NCBI RefSeq assembly: GCF_963669205.1
Contig: NZ_OY769915.1
Location: forward strand, 5,430,001-5,494,000
Direction of reading: 5' to 3'
DNA length: 64,000 bases
DNA from: an uncultured Roseibium sp.
Lineage (GTDB): Bacteria; Pseudomonadota; Alphaproteobacteria; Rhizobiales; Stappiaceae
Position 1 is the first letter of the stretch, and the number at the start of each line of letters is the position of its first letter. Positions 20,234-28,343 of the stretch are shown piece by piece. The notes beneath the pieces were generated by a model. That model saw only the letters and a program-made list of their open reading frames with translations. It searched no databases and was not told where the DNA came from. Made by a program: the position numbers and the translations under genes.

Positions 20234-20995
20234 ATGTCCGGACTGTTCGACACGTTTCCACCAGACCTGCTCGTGTTCCTCGCCCTGGTCCTGTTTGTCG
20301 CCGGATTCGTGCGCGGGTTCACAGGGTTCGGTGCCGGCATGATCTTTATTCCGATTGCCACCAGCGTCGTGCCGCCTGCGGTTGCCGCAGCGACCTTTCT
20401 CTTCGTCGACAGTATCGTCACCCTGCCGCTGCTCGTCCGCGCTGTGAGAACCTGCATCTGGCAAACGGTGCTGCCCGCAGTTCTGGGATCAATCCTGTTT
20501 GTTCACCTGGGCGCCTGGCTGCTTGCAACCGCCAACGTCCTTGTGCTGCGATGGATCATCTGTGCGATCGTGGTGTGTCTTCTGGCGCTGCTCGTCTCCG
20601 GCTGGCGGTATCAGCGTCCGCCACATCTGGCGGTGTCGTTTGCAACGGGCGGCGTGTCGGGCGTTCTGGGTGGCATCTCGCAGGTCTCCGCGCCGCCTGT
20701 TGTTGCCATGTGGCTTTCAAGTTCGAGCGATCCGCAGGTTGTCAGGGCCAACCTGATCGTCTTCTTCGCCCTGGCGAGTGTCGGAACCTTCGCCGCCTAT
20801 CTGATGCATGGGTTTTTCACGGCTGACGTCGCGCGCCTGCTGATCGTCGCCGTTCCGGTCTATGCGCTGGCGATCTTTCTTGGGGCCCGGGGGTTCGGCA
20901 AGGCCCGGCCGGGTTTCTACAGAAAGACCGCCTATGTTCTGATCGCGCTCGCCGCGCTGACCAGCATGCCCGCGCTCGACACTCTGCTACGATGA
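20234..20995 (+). CDS. TauE/SafE-family membrane permease
   Basis: This is an integral membrane protein of the sulfite/organosulfonate exporter family, with about eight hydrophobic helices in 253 residues. The family repeat appears as GFVRGFTGFGAGMI near the N-terminus and GGVSGVLGGISQVSAPPVV in the middle. The start used is the ATG at 20234, preceded by GAGAG; a TTG at 20219 is also possible. It is divergent from ruvC and overlaps the end of the convergent MazG-like gene by 9 bases. The substrate is unknown. The neighbours offer no sulfur-metabolism context. Confidence 0.85.
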   Translation: MSGLFDTFPPDLLVFLALVLFVAGFVRGFTGFGAGMIFIPIATSVVPPAVAAATFLFVDSIVTLPLLVRAVRTCIWQTVLPAVLGSILFVHLGAWLLATANVLVLRWIICAIVVCLLALLVSGWRYQRPPHLAVSFATGGVSGVLGGISQVSAPPVVAMWLSSSSDPQVVRANLIVFFALASVGTFAAYLMHGFFTADVARLLIVAVPVYALAIFLGARGFGKARPGFYRKTAYVLIALAALTSMPALDTLLR

Positions 20996-21298
20996 CACCT
21001 TCTGGCTCTCGACCTTTTCGCGCCACTTCGCGCATTTGGCGGTCATGAGCCTGTCAAGTTCGGCTTCGTACTCCTCCCGGCTGGACGAGGCATGCGCCAG
21101 AAGGGCCAGTGCAACGATTGCTGCATCGACCGCTTCCTCGCGCACATCGGCAAGCGAGTGGTTCTTGTAGGCGCTTCCCGATGCCTTGGTCACCGAAAGG
21201 ACCGCCTGCGCGAGCTCACCTGCCTCTTCGGACAGTTTCAGCGCCCGCTCCTGAAGCGATTTCGGGTCGGCTTTCGTCAGATCATAGATTTTGTTCAT
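20987..21298 (-). CDS. MazG-like nucleotide pyrophosphohydrolase
   Basis: The 103-residue protein has the all-alpha NTP pyrophosphatase fold. The metal-binding signature is LSEEAGELAQAV (about 23-34) and a second acidic element is DVREEAVDAAIVALALL. A clear AGAGGAA ribosome-binding site precedes the ATG. Family members hydrolyse non-canonical NTPs or related nucleotides; the specific substrate here is unknown. Confidence 0.8.
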   Translation of the reverse strand: MNKIYDLTKADPKSLQERALKLSEEAGELAQAVLSVTKASGSAYKNHSLADVREEAVDAAIVALALLAHASSSREEYEAELDRLMTAKCAKWREKVESQKVSS

Positions 21299-21363
21299 GA
21301 GTTCCTCTGAAGACTTCTTCCCCGCGGGTCAGTTTCACGCAGCCGGCGCTGCCGCGCATGGTC

Positions 21364-21390
21364 ACAAAAAAACCCCGGCACAGCCGGGGC
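21364..21390 (-). terminator. rho-independent terminator of yebC
   Basis: GCCCCGG pairs with CCGGGGC across a short loop (21373-21389) and is followed on the minus strand by a run of seven T. It lies 24 bases after the yebC stop. Confidence 0.92.
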
Positions 21391-21413
21391 TTTCAAGCTG
21401 AGACGAAGCATCC

Positions 21414-22160
21414 TCAGGATGCAAGCGCCGCCATGGTTTCCTCGTCGACGTCGAAGTTGGAATAGACGTTCTGCACGTCGTCATCGTCTTCGAGCATGTC
21501 GATCAGCTTCATCAGGGTCTGCGCCTTGTCCGCGTCGACCGGCGTCAGGTTCTGGGGCTTCCAGATGATCTTGGTGGAGTCCGCCTCGCCCAACGCTTCT
21601 TCAAGCGCCTTGGCGACATCGTTCAGATCCTCGAAGGCCGCGTAGATGGTGTGGCCGCTTTCGTCTGACTGCACGTCTTCCGCACCTGCCTCGATGGCGG
21701 CTTCAAGCACCGCTTCCGCCTCTCCGGCCTCAGGCTTGTAAATGACTTCCCCGACGCGATCGAACATGAAGGAGACGGAACCGGTTTCGCCGAGCGAACC
21801 GCCGCACTTGGTGAAATAGGATCGGATGTTGGAGGCCGACCGGTTGCGGTTATCTGTCAGCGCTTCCACAACAACGGCAACGCCCGCAGGCCCGTAGCCC
21901 TCGTAGCGGATCTCTTCGTAATTGTCGCCGTCACCGGACTGGGACTTGTTGATCGCCCGCTGGATATTGTCCTTGGGCATCGATTGCGCCTTGGCGTTCT
22001 GCACGGCCAGCCGCAGGCGCGGGTTCGAATCCGGGTCCGGATCGCCCATTTTCGCGGCGACGGTGATTTCCTTGGAAAGCTTGGAGAACATCTTGGATCG
22101 CGCCGCGTCCTGGCGGCCCTTGCGGTGCATGATGTTCTTGAATTTTGAATGGCCTGCCAT
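21414..22160 (-). CDS. yebC: YebC/TACO1-family translation and transcription factor
   Basis: YebC-family proteins bind DNA or ribosomes and influence translation of difficult sequences. The 248-residue form starts at the ATG at 22160 (MAGHSKFKNIMHRKGRQDAA) after a GGGAAGAG site; 19 codons upstream in frame are not conserved. Family marks include NIQRAINKSQ, EGYGPAGVAVVVEALTDN and FDRVGEV. It stands alone with a strong terminator downstream. Confidence 0.94.
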   Translation of the reverse strand: MAGHSKFKNIMHRKGRQDAARSKMFSKLSKEITVAAKMGDPDPDSNPRLRLAVQNAKAQSMPKDNIQRAINKSQSGDGDNYEEIRYEGYGPAGVAVVVEALTDNRNRSASNIRSYFTKCGGSLGETGSVSFMFDRVGEVIYKPEAGEAEAVLEAAIEAGAEDVQSDESGHTIYAAFEDLNDVAKALEEALGEADSTKIIWKPQNLTPVDADKAQTLMKLIDMLEDDDDVQNVYSNFDVDEETMAALAS

Positions 22161-22259
22161 GGCTCTTCCCGGCTCTTTGGATCTGATCTTGACGAAAACT
22201 GCGCCGCTTATAGGCAAATTGACGCTGAAAATCCAGCACCCTCGCGATGACCGGACCGA

Positions 22260-23090
22260 TCAGTTCGCGCCGGTCCAGAAATCGGGCAGGACCGGTTCCA
22301 GAAGGCCGCCAATGCGAATAGGCGCGATCCGTTCCGCGAGACCCGTCCGTTCATCGGTCTCGATGGCGACGCCGCAGATGGTCGCCACCCCGGACGCGGG
22401 CGCGAAGCGCGAACCCGGGATCTTGCGCTGGAACCGGTTCACCGGCTCGTCCTTTTCCATTCCCAGCACGCTGTCATAGGAGCCGCACATGCCGGCATCC
22501 GACATGTAGGCGGTGCCGTTTTCCAGGATCTGATGATCGGCCGTCGGAACATGGGTGTGGGTACCGACGACGAGGCTGACCCGACCGTCCAGGAAATGTC
22601 CCATGGCCTGCTTTTCGCTGGTCGCTTCCGCATGCATGTCGATGATGATCGCGTCGGCGACATCGCCGAGTGGACAGTCGTTGACCACACGGTCGATGGC
22701 GGCGAAGGGATCGTCCATCGCGTCCATGAAGACACGTCCCATGACATTCGCCACCATCACCTGGGCGCCGTTGCGGGCCGTGAAAAGATGGGCCCCGCGC
22801 CCGGGTGTGCCCGCAGGATAGTTTAAGGGACGCAGCAGCCGGTCCTGGCGCTCGATATAGACTAGCGTGTCGCGCTGGTCCCACACGTGATTGCCCGTGG
22901 TCACGACATCGGCGCCCGCGTCCAGAACATCTCTCAGGATGGCTTCGGTGATGCCGAACCCGGCGGCCGCATTTTCGCCGTTGACGATCACGAAATCGAG
23001 CTGGTTGTCTTCAACCAGGCCAGGCAGGCGCTCGACAACCGCGGTGCGCCCGGTCCGGCCGACCAGATCGCCAAGAAACAAGATACGCAT
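22260..23090 (-). CDS. YmdB-like metallophosphoesterase (TIGR00282 family)
   Basis: The 276-residue protein matches the YmdB/DR1281 family of binuclear metal phosphodiesterases that act on cyclic nucleotides. Metal-binding motifs are GDLVGRTGR at the start (MRILFLGD), NGENAAAGFGIT, TTGNHVWDQ and the later IDMHAEATSEKQA and VGTHTHVPTAD. In Bacillus YmdB affects cell-fate decisions, and the role in alphaproteobacteria is not established. It lies 14 bases after fau and is probably co-transcribed with it. Confidence 0.9.
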   Translation of the reverse strand: MRILFLGDLVGRTGRTAVVERLPGLVEDNQLDFVIVNGENAAAGFGITEAILRDVLDAGADVVTTGNHVWDQRDTLVYIERQDRLLRPLNYPAGTPGRGAHLFTARNGAQVMVANVMGRVFMDAMDDPFAAIDRVVNDCPLGDVADAIIIDMHAEATSEKQAMGHFLDGRVSLVVGTHTHVPTADHQILENGTAYMSDAGMCGSYDSVLGMEKDEPVNRFQRKIPGSRFAPASGVATICGVAIETDERTGLAERIAPIRIGGLLEPVLPDFWTGAN

Positions 23091-23104
23091 ACATCCTCGC
23101 CAAA

Positions 23105-23683
23105 TCAGCCGAACGACCGGTAGCCATTTTCGGTCAGAATCCCGTTCAGGGCCTTGTCATGCGCTTCCGCTGGCACGCGGTCAACCTCCTGAAGCGAAAA
23201 CGCGACGCCGATACACAAAACCGGTCCGGATTTCTCCAGCGTTGAGATGGCCGTGTCGTAGAAAGCCCTGCCGTAACCGATGCGGTTTCCGGCACCATCG
23301 AACCCGGCCAGCGGCATCAGGAGCACGTCCGGCCGCACTTCTTCCGCCGCATCACTCGGTTCGCGGCACCCGAAGCCGGCTTCGACCAGCTCCGTGTCTC
23401 TATCGAGTTGACGGAAAATCAGGCTTGGCCCGCTCATGACGGGCAGGCTCAGCTTGTGCCCCTTCTGGCGCAACAGATCCAGCAGCGGCCTGGGGTCTAT
23501 CTCGTCGCGGATGGGCCAGAAACCGGCAACAACCGCGCCCGCCGGCAAGGGGAGTGTGTGGCCGTGATCGACCAGCTGAAGACTTTTCTCGATCCGCTCC
23601 AGCACATCCATGTTCCTTCGCCGGGAAAGAACCTCTTTTCTGAGGCCGTCTTTCGCGGCTCCAGGAGTTGATACGTCGTTCAT
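23105..23683 (-). CDS. fau: 5-formyltetrahydrofolate cyclo-ligase
   Basis: This enzyme uses ATP to convert 5-formyl-THF to 5,10-methenyl-THF, recycling an inhibitory folate. The 192 residues contain LRKEVLSRRRNMD near the start, the folate loop FWPIRDEIDPRPLL and the ATP/Mg end DVLLMPLAGFDGAGNRIGYGRAFYD, given in parts as DVLLMPLAGFD and NRIGYGRAFYD. In many proteobacteria it lies directly downstream of 6S RNA, and it does so here. Confidence 0.92.
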   Translation of the reverse strand: MNDVSTPGAAKDGLRKEVLSRRRNMDVLERIEKSLQLVDHGHTLPLPAGAVVAGFWPIRDEIDPRPLLDLLRQKGHKLSLPVMSGPSLIFRQLDRDTELVEAGFGCREPSDAAEEVRPDVLLMPLAGFDGAGNRIGYGRAFYDTAISTLEKSGPVLCIGVAFSLQEVDRVPAEAHDKALNGILTENGYRSFG

Positions 23684-23733
23684 GCTTGTGAAAAGGTCCC
23701 GCTCCGCATTGAAAACTCTGGTCGCCAGGGATG

Positions 23734-23889
23734 AGCGCAGCCGTCCGACCGTTGGAATTGCAATCCCGGGAAACCTACAATGTAGGTGGGCGCCGTGTGC
23801 AACGGACCACGGCCCGGAGCAGGGACAGCTCCCGAGGGAATGCGTAAGGCCCCGGGGAAATATTCCTGACGTATCGGGCAGCCGCAGTT
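23734..23889 (-). ncRNA. ssrS: 6S RNA
   Basis: The stretch between zapA and fau has the layout and size (about 156 nt) of alphaproteobacterial 6S RNA, which mimics an open promoter and sequesters sigma-70 RNA polymerase. The closing stem pairs 23874-23887 (CTGCGGCTGCCCGA on the minus strand) with 23735-23748 (TCGGACGGCTGCGC), with one mismatch and a few wobbles. A central GC-rich bubble and a terminal hairpin around CCTACATTGTAGG lie between. Synteny with fau and zapA supports the call. Ends are approximate to about 10 nt. Confidence 0.85.
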
Positions 23890-23900
23890 ACCGCATATAG

Positions 23901-23930
23901 ACCCGCACCAGTTGAATTACCAGTGCGGGT
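23901..23930 (-). other. hairpin between zapA and ssrS
   Basis: ACCCGCAC pairs with GTGCGGGT (23901-23908 with 23923-23930) 48 bases after the zapA stop. There is no T tract, so it could be a weak terminator of zapA, an mRNA 3-prime stabiliser or part of a longer 6S precursor. Confidence 0.4.
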
Positions 23931-23978
23931 TCGGGGTCATCCATCTTGAAAGTGTCTTTGCCGTGGATCGCGTCCGGC

Positions 23979-24359
23979 TCAGGAAGGGTCCTGGGGCCGC
24001 AAACTGTTTGTCAGGCCCTCGGCGAGACTTTCAATGCGCGCGGCTGCCGTGTTGACTGCGCGGGAAAGCTCTTCCTCGTTCTGGCTCATGTTGTCGAGCG
24101 CGTCGACCTGCTGCTGCCTGGCTTCGGCGAGCTGCGTTTCAAGCTCGGCCAGTTTTCGTTCGAGCTCCGACAACTGGTCCGTTGCCATGATGCCGGCCAT
24201 CACCGTCAACCGCTGATCACCAATTTCTCCGAACGCGCCTTTAAGCTCATTGATCCAGCCGTCGAAGCGGGCGGCCAGCCCCATCAACCGGTCTTCCTCG
24301 CCGTCGTCGCAAGCCATCCGGAAGGCCTTGCCGTTGATCGTGACCGTTATCTGCGCCAT
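23979..24359 (-). CDS. zapA: cell division protein ZapA
   Basis: ZapA binds and bundles FtsZ at the septum. The 126 residues show the small N-terminal globular domain (MAQITVTINGKAFRMACDDG), the RFDGWINELKGAFGEIGDQR link, split here as RFDGWINELK and GEIGDQR, and a C-terminal coiled coil (about 65-115) used for tetramerisation. It follows a coiled-coil DUF4164 protein by 21 bases, an arrangement common in Hyphomicrobiales. Confidence 0.9.
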   Translation of the reverse strand: MAQITVTINGKAFRMACDDGEEDRLMGLAARFDGWINELKGAFGEIGDQRLTVMAGIMATDQLSELERKLAELETQLAEARQQQVDALDNMSQNEEELSRAVNTAAARIESLAEGLTNSLRPQDPS

Positions 24360-24380
24360 GCGTCGTCGCTCTCCCGTGGG

Positions 24381-24677
24381 TCAGCCCCCGTGCGCATCCA
24401 GTACGCTTCGTATCGTCTCCATGGCGGAAACAAGCCGTCTGGACACATCTTTGTTGGCTTCCTCGAGCCGCGAGGCCCTTGCCTGGCTCTCATCCAGCGA
24501 CGCGGCCAGCTGGGACCTGTCTTCGCCCAAACGCTGCAAGTCGTCCTGAAGGGAATTCAGCGACCTGTCCGCATCCATGCGACGCTGGACCGCTGTCTCC
24601 AGATGCCCGACAGCCGCATCGAGCCGCTTTACCGCATCGGCCAGGCTGGTTTTTTCAACGAAGTCGATTTCCGCCAT
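24381..24677 (-). CDS. DUF4164-like coiled-coil protein
   Basis: The 98-residue protein is almost entirely a heptad-patterned helix (SLADAVKRLDAAVGHLETAV, then LDESQARASRLEEANKDVSR). It matches in size and position the DUF4164 proteins encoded upstream of zapA in Hyphomicrobiales. A role in the divisome alongside ZapA is an inference from the operon only. Confidence 0.8.
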   Translation of the reverse strand: MAEIDFVEKTSLADAVKRLDAAVGHLETAVQRRMDADRSLNSLQDDLQRLGEDRSQLAASLDESQARASRLEEANKDVSRRLVSAMETIRSVLDAHGG

Positions 24678-24960
24678 TATTTTAAGCCGTCCTGATCTTG
24701 TCTTGCGGCGGCCCGCTTTGATATCCCCGTCCTTTTTGAAGGAGTTTTGATGTTTTCACCTCAGGAAGCGATCAATCGCTCCAACCCGCGCTGCCCGGCG
24801 CGTGAGAGCTCGCTTGCCATGGTGAAAAAGCAAATCCTCGTCAGAATATCGAGATTAGGCAACGGGACTTGCCCCAGTCAATGGCACCATTGGCAGAATC
24901 CTCAACTCTGTATTCCCCGACTTCCCGTTTTCATAACTGCGTGTGCTTTCCGCAGCTTTG

Positions 24961-24988
24961 TTGACTCGGTGCGCGTTCCTGATATTTG
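24961..24988 (+). promoter_or_regulatory. candidate sigma-70 promoter for tkt
   Basis: TTGACT (24961-24966), 16 bases, then TATTTG (24983-24988) lies about 110 bases before the tkt ATG. It is inside the 419-base gap between the divergent DUF4164 gene and tkt, in which I see no other clear feature except a doubtful 86-residue reading frame. Confidence 0.4.
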
Positions 24989-25096
24989 TCTGGCGCCTGA
25001 GCGGAACTGACAGCCGTCAATTCCGGAATGCACCTCAATTTGCCGCGCCCGGCACCAGTCTGGCGTCGGAGGCTTCACAGCAGCAACGGGATAGTG

Positions 25097-27085
25097 ATGA
25101 CCGATCTTGAAAAACACCATCGCATGGCAAACGCGATCCGCTTTCTTGCAATTGATGCGGTGGAAAAAGCGAAATCCGGTCACCCCGGGCTGCCGATGGG
25201 TGCGGCTGATATCGCGACGGTGTTGTTTACCGAATTCCTGAAGTTCGATCCCACAGCTCCGGACTGGTCGGACCGGGACCGGTTCGTTCTGTCCGCCGGG
25301 CACGGCTCGATGCTGCTTTATAGCCTGCTTTACCTTCTCGGCTACGAAGATTTCACACTGGACGAACTCAAGAACTTCCGCCAGCTCGGATCGCGCACGG
25401 CCGGCCACCCCGAATACGGTCACGGCGCCGGCATTGAAACCACGACCGGTCCGCTCGGCCAGGGGTTCGGCAACGCCGTCGGCATGGCGATCGCGGAGCG
25501 GCTCCAGGCTGACCGGTTCGGAAAATCGCTTGTCGATCACTACACATACGTGCTTGCCGGTGACGGCTGCCTGATGGAAGGCATCAGCCAGGAAGCCCTG
25601 ACACTCGCCGGCCATCTCAAGCTGAACAAGCTTATCGTCTTCTGGGACGACAACGGCATCTCGATCGACGGCAAGGTCGAGATCACCGACGGCACCAACC
25701 AGCTGGAACGTTTCGAAGCCTCGGGCTGGAACACCCTGAGCGTTGATGGCCACGATCCGGAAGCGATCGCCGCTGTCATCCGTCAGGCCCGGGAAAGCGA
25801 CCGGCCGACCCTGATTGCCGCAAAGACAACGATCGGTTTCGGTGCGCCCAACAAAGCCGGAACGGCCAAGGCGCACGGCGCACCGCTCGGTGCCGACGAA
25901 ATCGCACTGACCCGCGAAGCGCTCAACTGGCCGCACGAACCCTTCGAGGTTCCGAGCGACATCCTGGATGCCTGGCGCATTGCCGGTCTGAGATCCGCCC
26001 ATGCGCACAAGGACTGGCAGAAGCGGTTTGCGGACGCCGATACGGAAGCCCGCGCCGAATTCGAACGCCGCAACCGCGGCGATCTGCCGTCCACGTTCAC
26101 CCAGGCCGTGCTCGACTACAAGAAACAGCTTGCCGCCGACCAGCCGACCATGGCGACCCGCAAGGCGTCCGAAGCCGTCCTCAACGTCATCAACGAGGTG
26201 GTCCCGGAGACGATCGGCGGCTCCGCCGACCTGACCGGTTCCAACAACACCAAGACGCCGCAGACCGTGCCGGTGACACCCGACGATTTCTCGGGCCGCT
26301 ATATTCACTACGGTATCCGTGAACACGGAATGGCGGCCGCGATGAACGGCATGGCGCTGCATGGCGGGCTTATCCCCTATTCCGGCGGCTTCCTGATCTT
26401 CTCCGACTACTGCCGTCCGTCGATCCGCCTCGCCGCGCTGATGAAGCAGCGCGTCATCCACGTCATGACCCACGATTCCATCGGTCTGGGCGAAGACGGA
26501 CCGACGCACCAGCCGGTCGAGCATTTCGCGGCGCTGCGCGCGATTCCGGACCTCACGCTATTCCGCCCGGCGGACATCACCGAGACGCTGGAATGCTGGC
26601 AGCTTGCACTGGAAGACCGGAACGGACCGTCCGTTCTGGCGCTCACCCGCCAGAACCTGCCATCCGTCCGCAAGACCTACGAGGACGGCAATCTGTGCGC
26701 AAAGGGCGCCTACGTGCTCGTGGACACGGACGATGACGCCGCGGTGACGCTGTTCGCTTCCGGGTCCGAAGTGGAAATCGCTGTTGACGCGCAGAAGGAG
26801 CTTTCCGAGGCAGGAATCGCCGCAAGGGTCGTTTCCGTGCCGTCCTTCGAACTGTTCGAAGCCCAGTCCGACGACTACAAGGCCGACGTTATCGGCGACA
26901 GTCCCGTCAAGGTTGCCGTCGAAGCAGGCATTCGCATGGGCTGGGACCGTTTCATCGGCAACGACGGCATCTTCATCGGCATGACAGGCTTCGGCGCAAG
27001 CGGCCCCTACAAGGCCCTTTACGAGCATTTCGGCATCACCACGGACGCGGTTGTCGCTTCCGTGAAGGCAAGGCTCGAAGCCTGA
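25097..27085 (+). CDS. tkt: transketolase
   Basis: This thiamine-diphosphate enzyme moves two-carbon units between sugar phosphates in the pentose phosphate pathway. The 662-residue product starts at the ATG at 25097 (MTDLEKHHRMANAIRFLAID). H29 in KSGHPGLPMG is the conserved active-site histidine. The TPP/Mg motif runs from GDGCLMEG to DDNGIS, and the pyrimidine domain has SADLTGSN and GIREHGMAAAMNG. It precedes gap and pgk on the same strand, so sugar-phosphate enzymes are grouped here. Confidence 0.96.
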   Translation: MTDLEKHHRMANAIRFLAIDAVEKAKSGHPGLPMGAADIATVLFTEFLKFDPTAPDWSDRDRFVLSAGHGSMLLYSLLYLLGYEDFTLDELKNFRQLGSRTAGHPEYGHGAGIETTTGPLGQGFGNAVGMAIAERLQADRFGKSLVDHYTYVLAGDGCLMEGISQEALTLAGHLKLNKLIVFWDDNGISIDGKVEITDGTNQLERFEASGWNTLSVDGHDPEAIAAVIRQARESDRPTLIAAKTTIGFGAPNKAGTAKAHGAPLGADEIALTREALNWPHEPFEVPSDILDAWRIAGLRSAHAHKDWQKRFADADTEARAEFERRNRGDLPSTFTQAVLDYKKQLAADQPTMATRKASEAVLNVINEVVPETIGGSADLTGSNNTKTPQTVPVTPDDFSGRYIHYGIREHGMAAAMNGMALHGGLIPYSGGFLIFSDYCRPSIRLAALMKQRVIHVMTHDSIGLGEDGPTHQPVEHFAALRAIPDLTLFRPADITETLECWQLALEDRNGPSVLALTRQNLPSVRKTYEDGNLCAKGAYVLVDTDDDAAVTLFASGSEVEIAVDAQKELSEAGIAARVVSVPSFELFEAQSDDYKADVIGDSPVKVAVEAGIRMGWDRFIGNDGIFIGMTGFGASGPYKALYEHFGITTDAVVASVKARLEA

Positions 27086-27132
27086 GTAAATTCAATGCCC
27101 GGTCGCTTTTCCTCCAAGAGGGGCCGGGACCT

Positions 27133-27205
27133 GAGCACACGAGTGCTCTCAATCGCAACCACCCTCAGGTGGTTCACCATTCGGCGTCCGGTTCTTCGAA
27201 GGACG
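27133..27205 (+). other. three tandem hairpins between tkt and gap
   Basis: Three small stems follow each other in the 142-base gap: GAGCAC/GTGCTC with a 4-nt loop (27133-27148), AACCACC/GGTGGTT with a 4-nt loop (27157-27174) and CGTCC/GGACG (27185-27205). None is followed by a T tract, so they look like mRNA structures rather than terminators. Confidence 0.5.
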
Positions 27206-27227
27206 CTCAGGATTGCGGGAGTGGAAA

Positions 27228-28238
27228 ATGGTTACCAAGGTAGCAATCAACGGTTTTGGCCGCATCGGCCGAAATGTTCTGCGGGCCATCGTGGAAAGCG
27301 GCCGGACCGATATCGAAGTTGTCGGGATCAACGATCTGGGGCCGGTTGACACCAATGCGCACCTGCTGCGGTACGATTCGGTGCATGGCCGGTTCCCGGC
27401 CGAGGTCGTGGTCGACGGCGACACCATCGCGGTCGGCGGCGGCAAGCCGATCAGGGTCACGGCGATCCGCGACCCGAAAGAGCTGCCCTGGGGCGAACTC
27501 GGCGTTGAAGTCGCCCTGGAATGCACCGGTATCTTCACCGCCAAGGAAAAGGCATCGATGCACCTGGAAGCCGGCGCCAAGCGCGTTCTGGTCTCCGCTC
27601 CGGCCGCCGGTGCCGACAAGACCATCGTCTTTGGCGTCAACGACAACGCGCTGACCGCCGATGACCTCGTTGTGTCCAATGCGTCCTGCACCACCAACTG
27701 CCTGTCCCCGGTCGCCTATGTGCTGAACGAATCCATCGGCATCGAGCACGGCTTCATGACCACGATCCACTCCTACACGGGCGACCAGCCGACGCTGGAC
27801 ACCATGCACAAGGATCTGTACCGCGCACGTGCCGCGGCCATGTCCATGATCCCGACATCAACGGGTGCGGCCAAGGCGGTCGGCCTGGTGCTGCCGGAAC
27901 TGAACGGCAAGCTGGACGGCGTCGCGATCCGCGTTCCGACCCCGAACGTCTCCGTTGTCGACCTCAACTTCATCGCCTCGCGCCCGACGACCGTCGAGGA
28001 AATCAACAGCGCGATCCGTGAGGCTGCCGATGGCAAGCTGAAGGGTATCCTGGGCTACACGGACGACAAGCTGGTGTCGATGGACTTCAACCACGACAGC
28101 CACTCCTCGGTCTTCCACACGGACCAGACCAAGGTTCTGGACGGCACTTTCGTCCGCATCCTGTCCTGGTACGACAACGAGTGGGGCTTCTCCAACCGCA
28201 TGGCCGACACGGCCATCGCCATGGCGAAGCTGATCTGA
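27228..28238 (+). CDS. gap: glyceraldehyde-3-phosphate dehydrogenase, type I
   Basis: This enzyme oxidises glyceraldehyde-3-phosphate with NAD(P)+ and phosphate to 1,3-bisphosphoglycerate. The 336-residue form starts at the ATG at 27228 after GGGAG. The nucleotide loop is NGFGRIGR (8-15), the catalytic Cys is C154 in SNASCTTNCLSP, and H181 in TTIHSYTGDQ is the general base. It is followed by a strong terminator, so pgk must have at least partly separate transcription. Confidence 0.96.
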   Translation: MVTKVAINGFGRIGRNVLRAIVESGRTDIEVVGINDLGPVDTNAHLLRYDSVHGRFPAEVVVDGDTIAVGGGKPIRVTAIRDPKELPWGELGVEVALECTGIFTAKEKASMHLEAGAKRVLVSAPAAGADKTIVFGVNDNALTADDLVVSNASCTTNCLSPVAYVLNESIGIEHGFMTTIHSYTGDQPTLDTMHKDLYRARAAAMSMIPTSTGAAKAVGLVLPELNGKLDGVAIRVPTPNVSVVDLNFIASRPTTVEEINSAIREAADGKLKGILGYTDDKLVSMDFNHDSHSSVFHTDQTKVLDGTFVRILSWYDNEWGFSNRMADTAIAMAKLI

Positions 28239-28278
28239 GCCGCAGAGCGGATGGCTCACCATTCGAAATAGCGCCAAC

Positions 28279-28311
28279 GGCGGATGCGGCATTACCGCAT
28301 CCGCCTTTTTT
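28279..28311 (+). terminator. rho-independent terminator of gap
   Basis: GGCGGATGCGG pairs perfectly with CCGCATCCGCC (28279-28289 with 28295-28305) and is followed by six T. It lies 40 bases after the gap stop and 32 bases before pgk. Confidence 0.92.
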
Positions 28312-28343
28312 GTCCGACCCGTGTCTGACTCCAGGAAAAACTC

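Noticed and set aside
24750..25010. 86-codon plus-strand reading frame with a GGAG site upstream of tkt
   Set aside because: Its composition (many Arg, Cys, Pro and Ser with no domain pattern) and AT-rich ending look non-coding, and it covers the likely tkt promoter. Only the ribosome-binding sequence favours it.
24902..26524. 540-codon open frame antisense to tkt
   Set aside because: It is a codon-bias shadow of transketolase with no recognisable motif and crosses the tkt promoter region.
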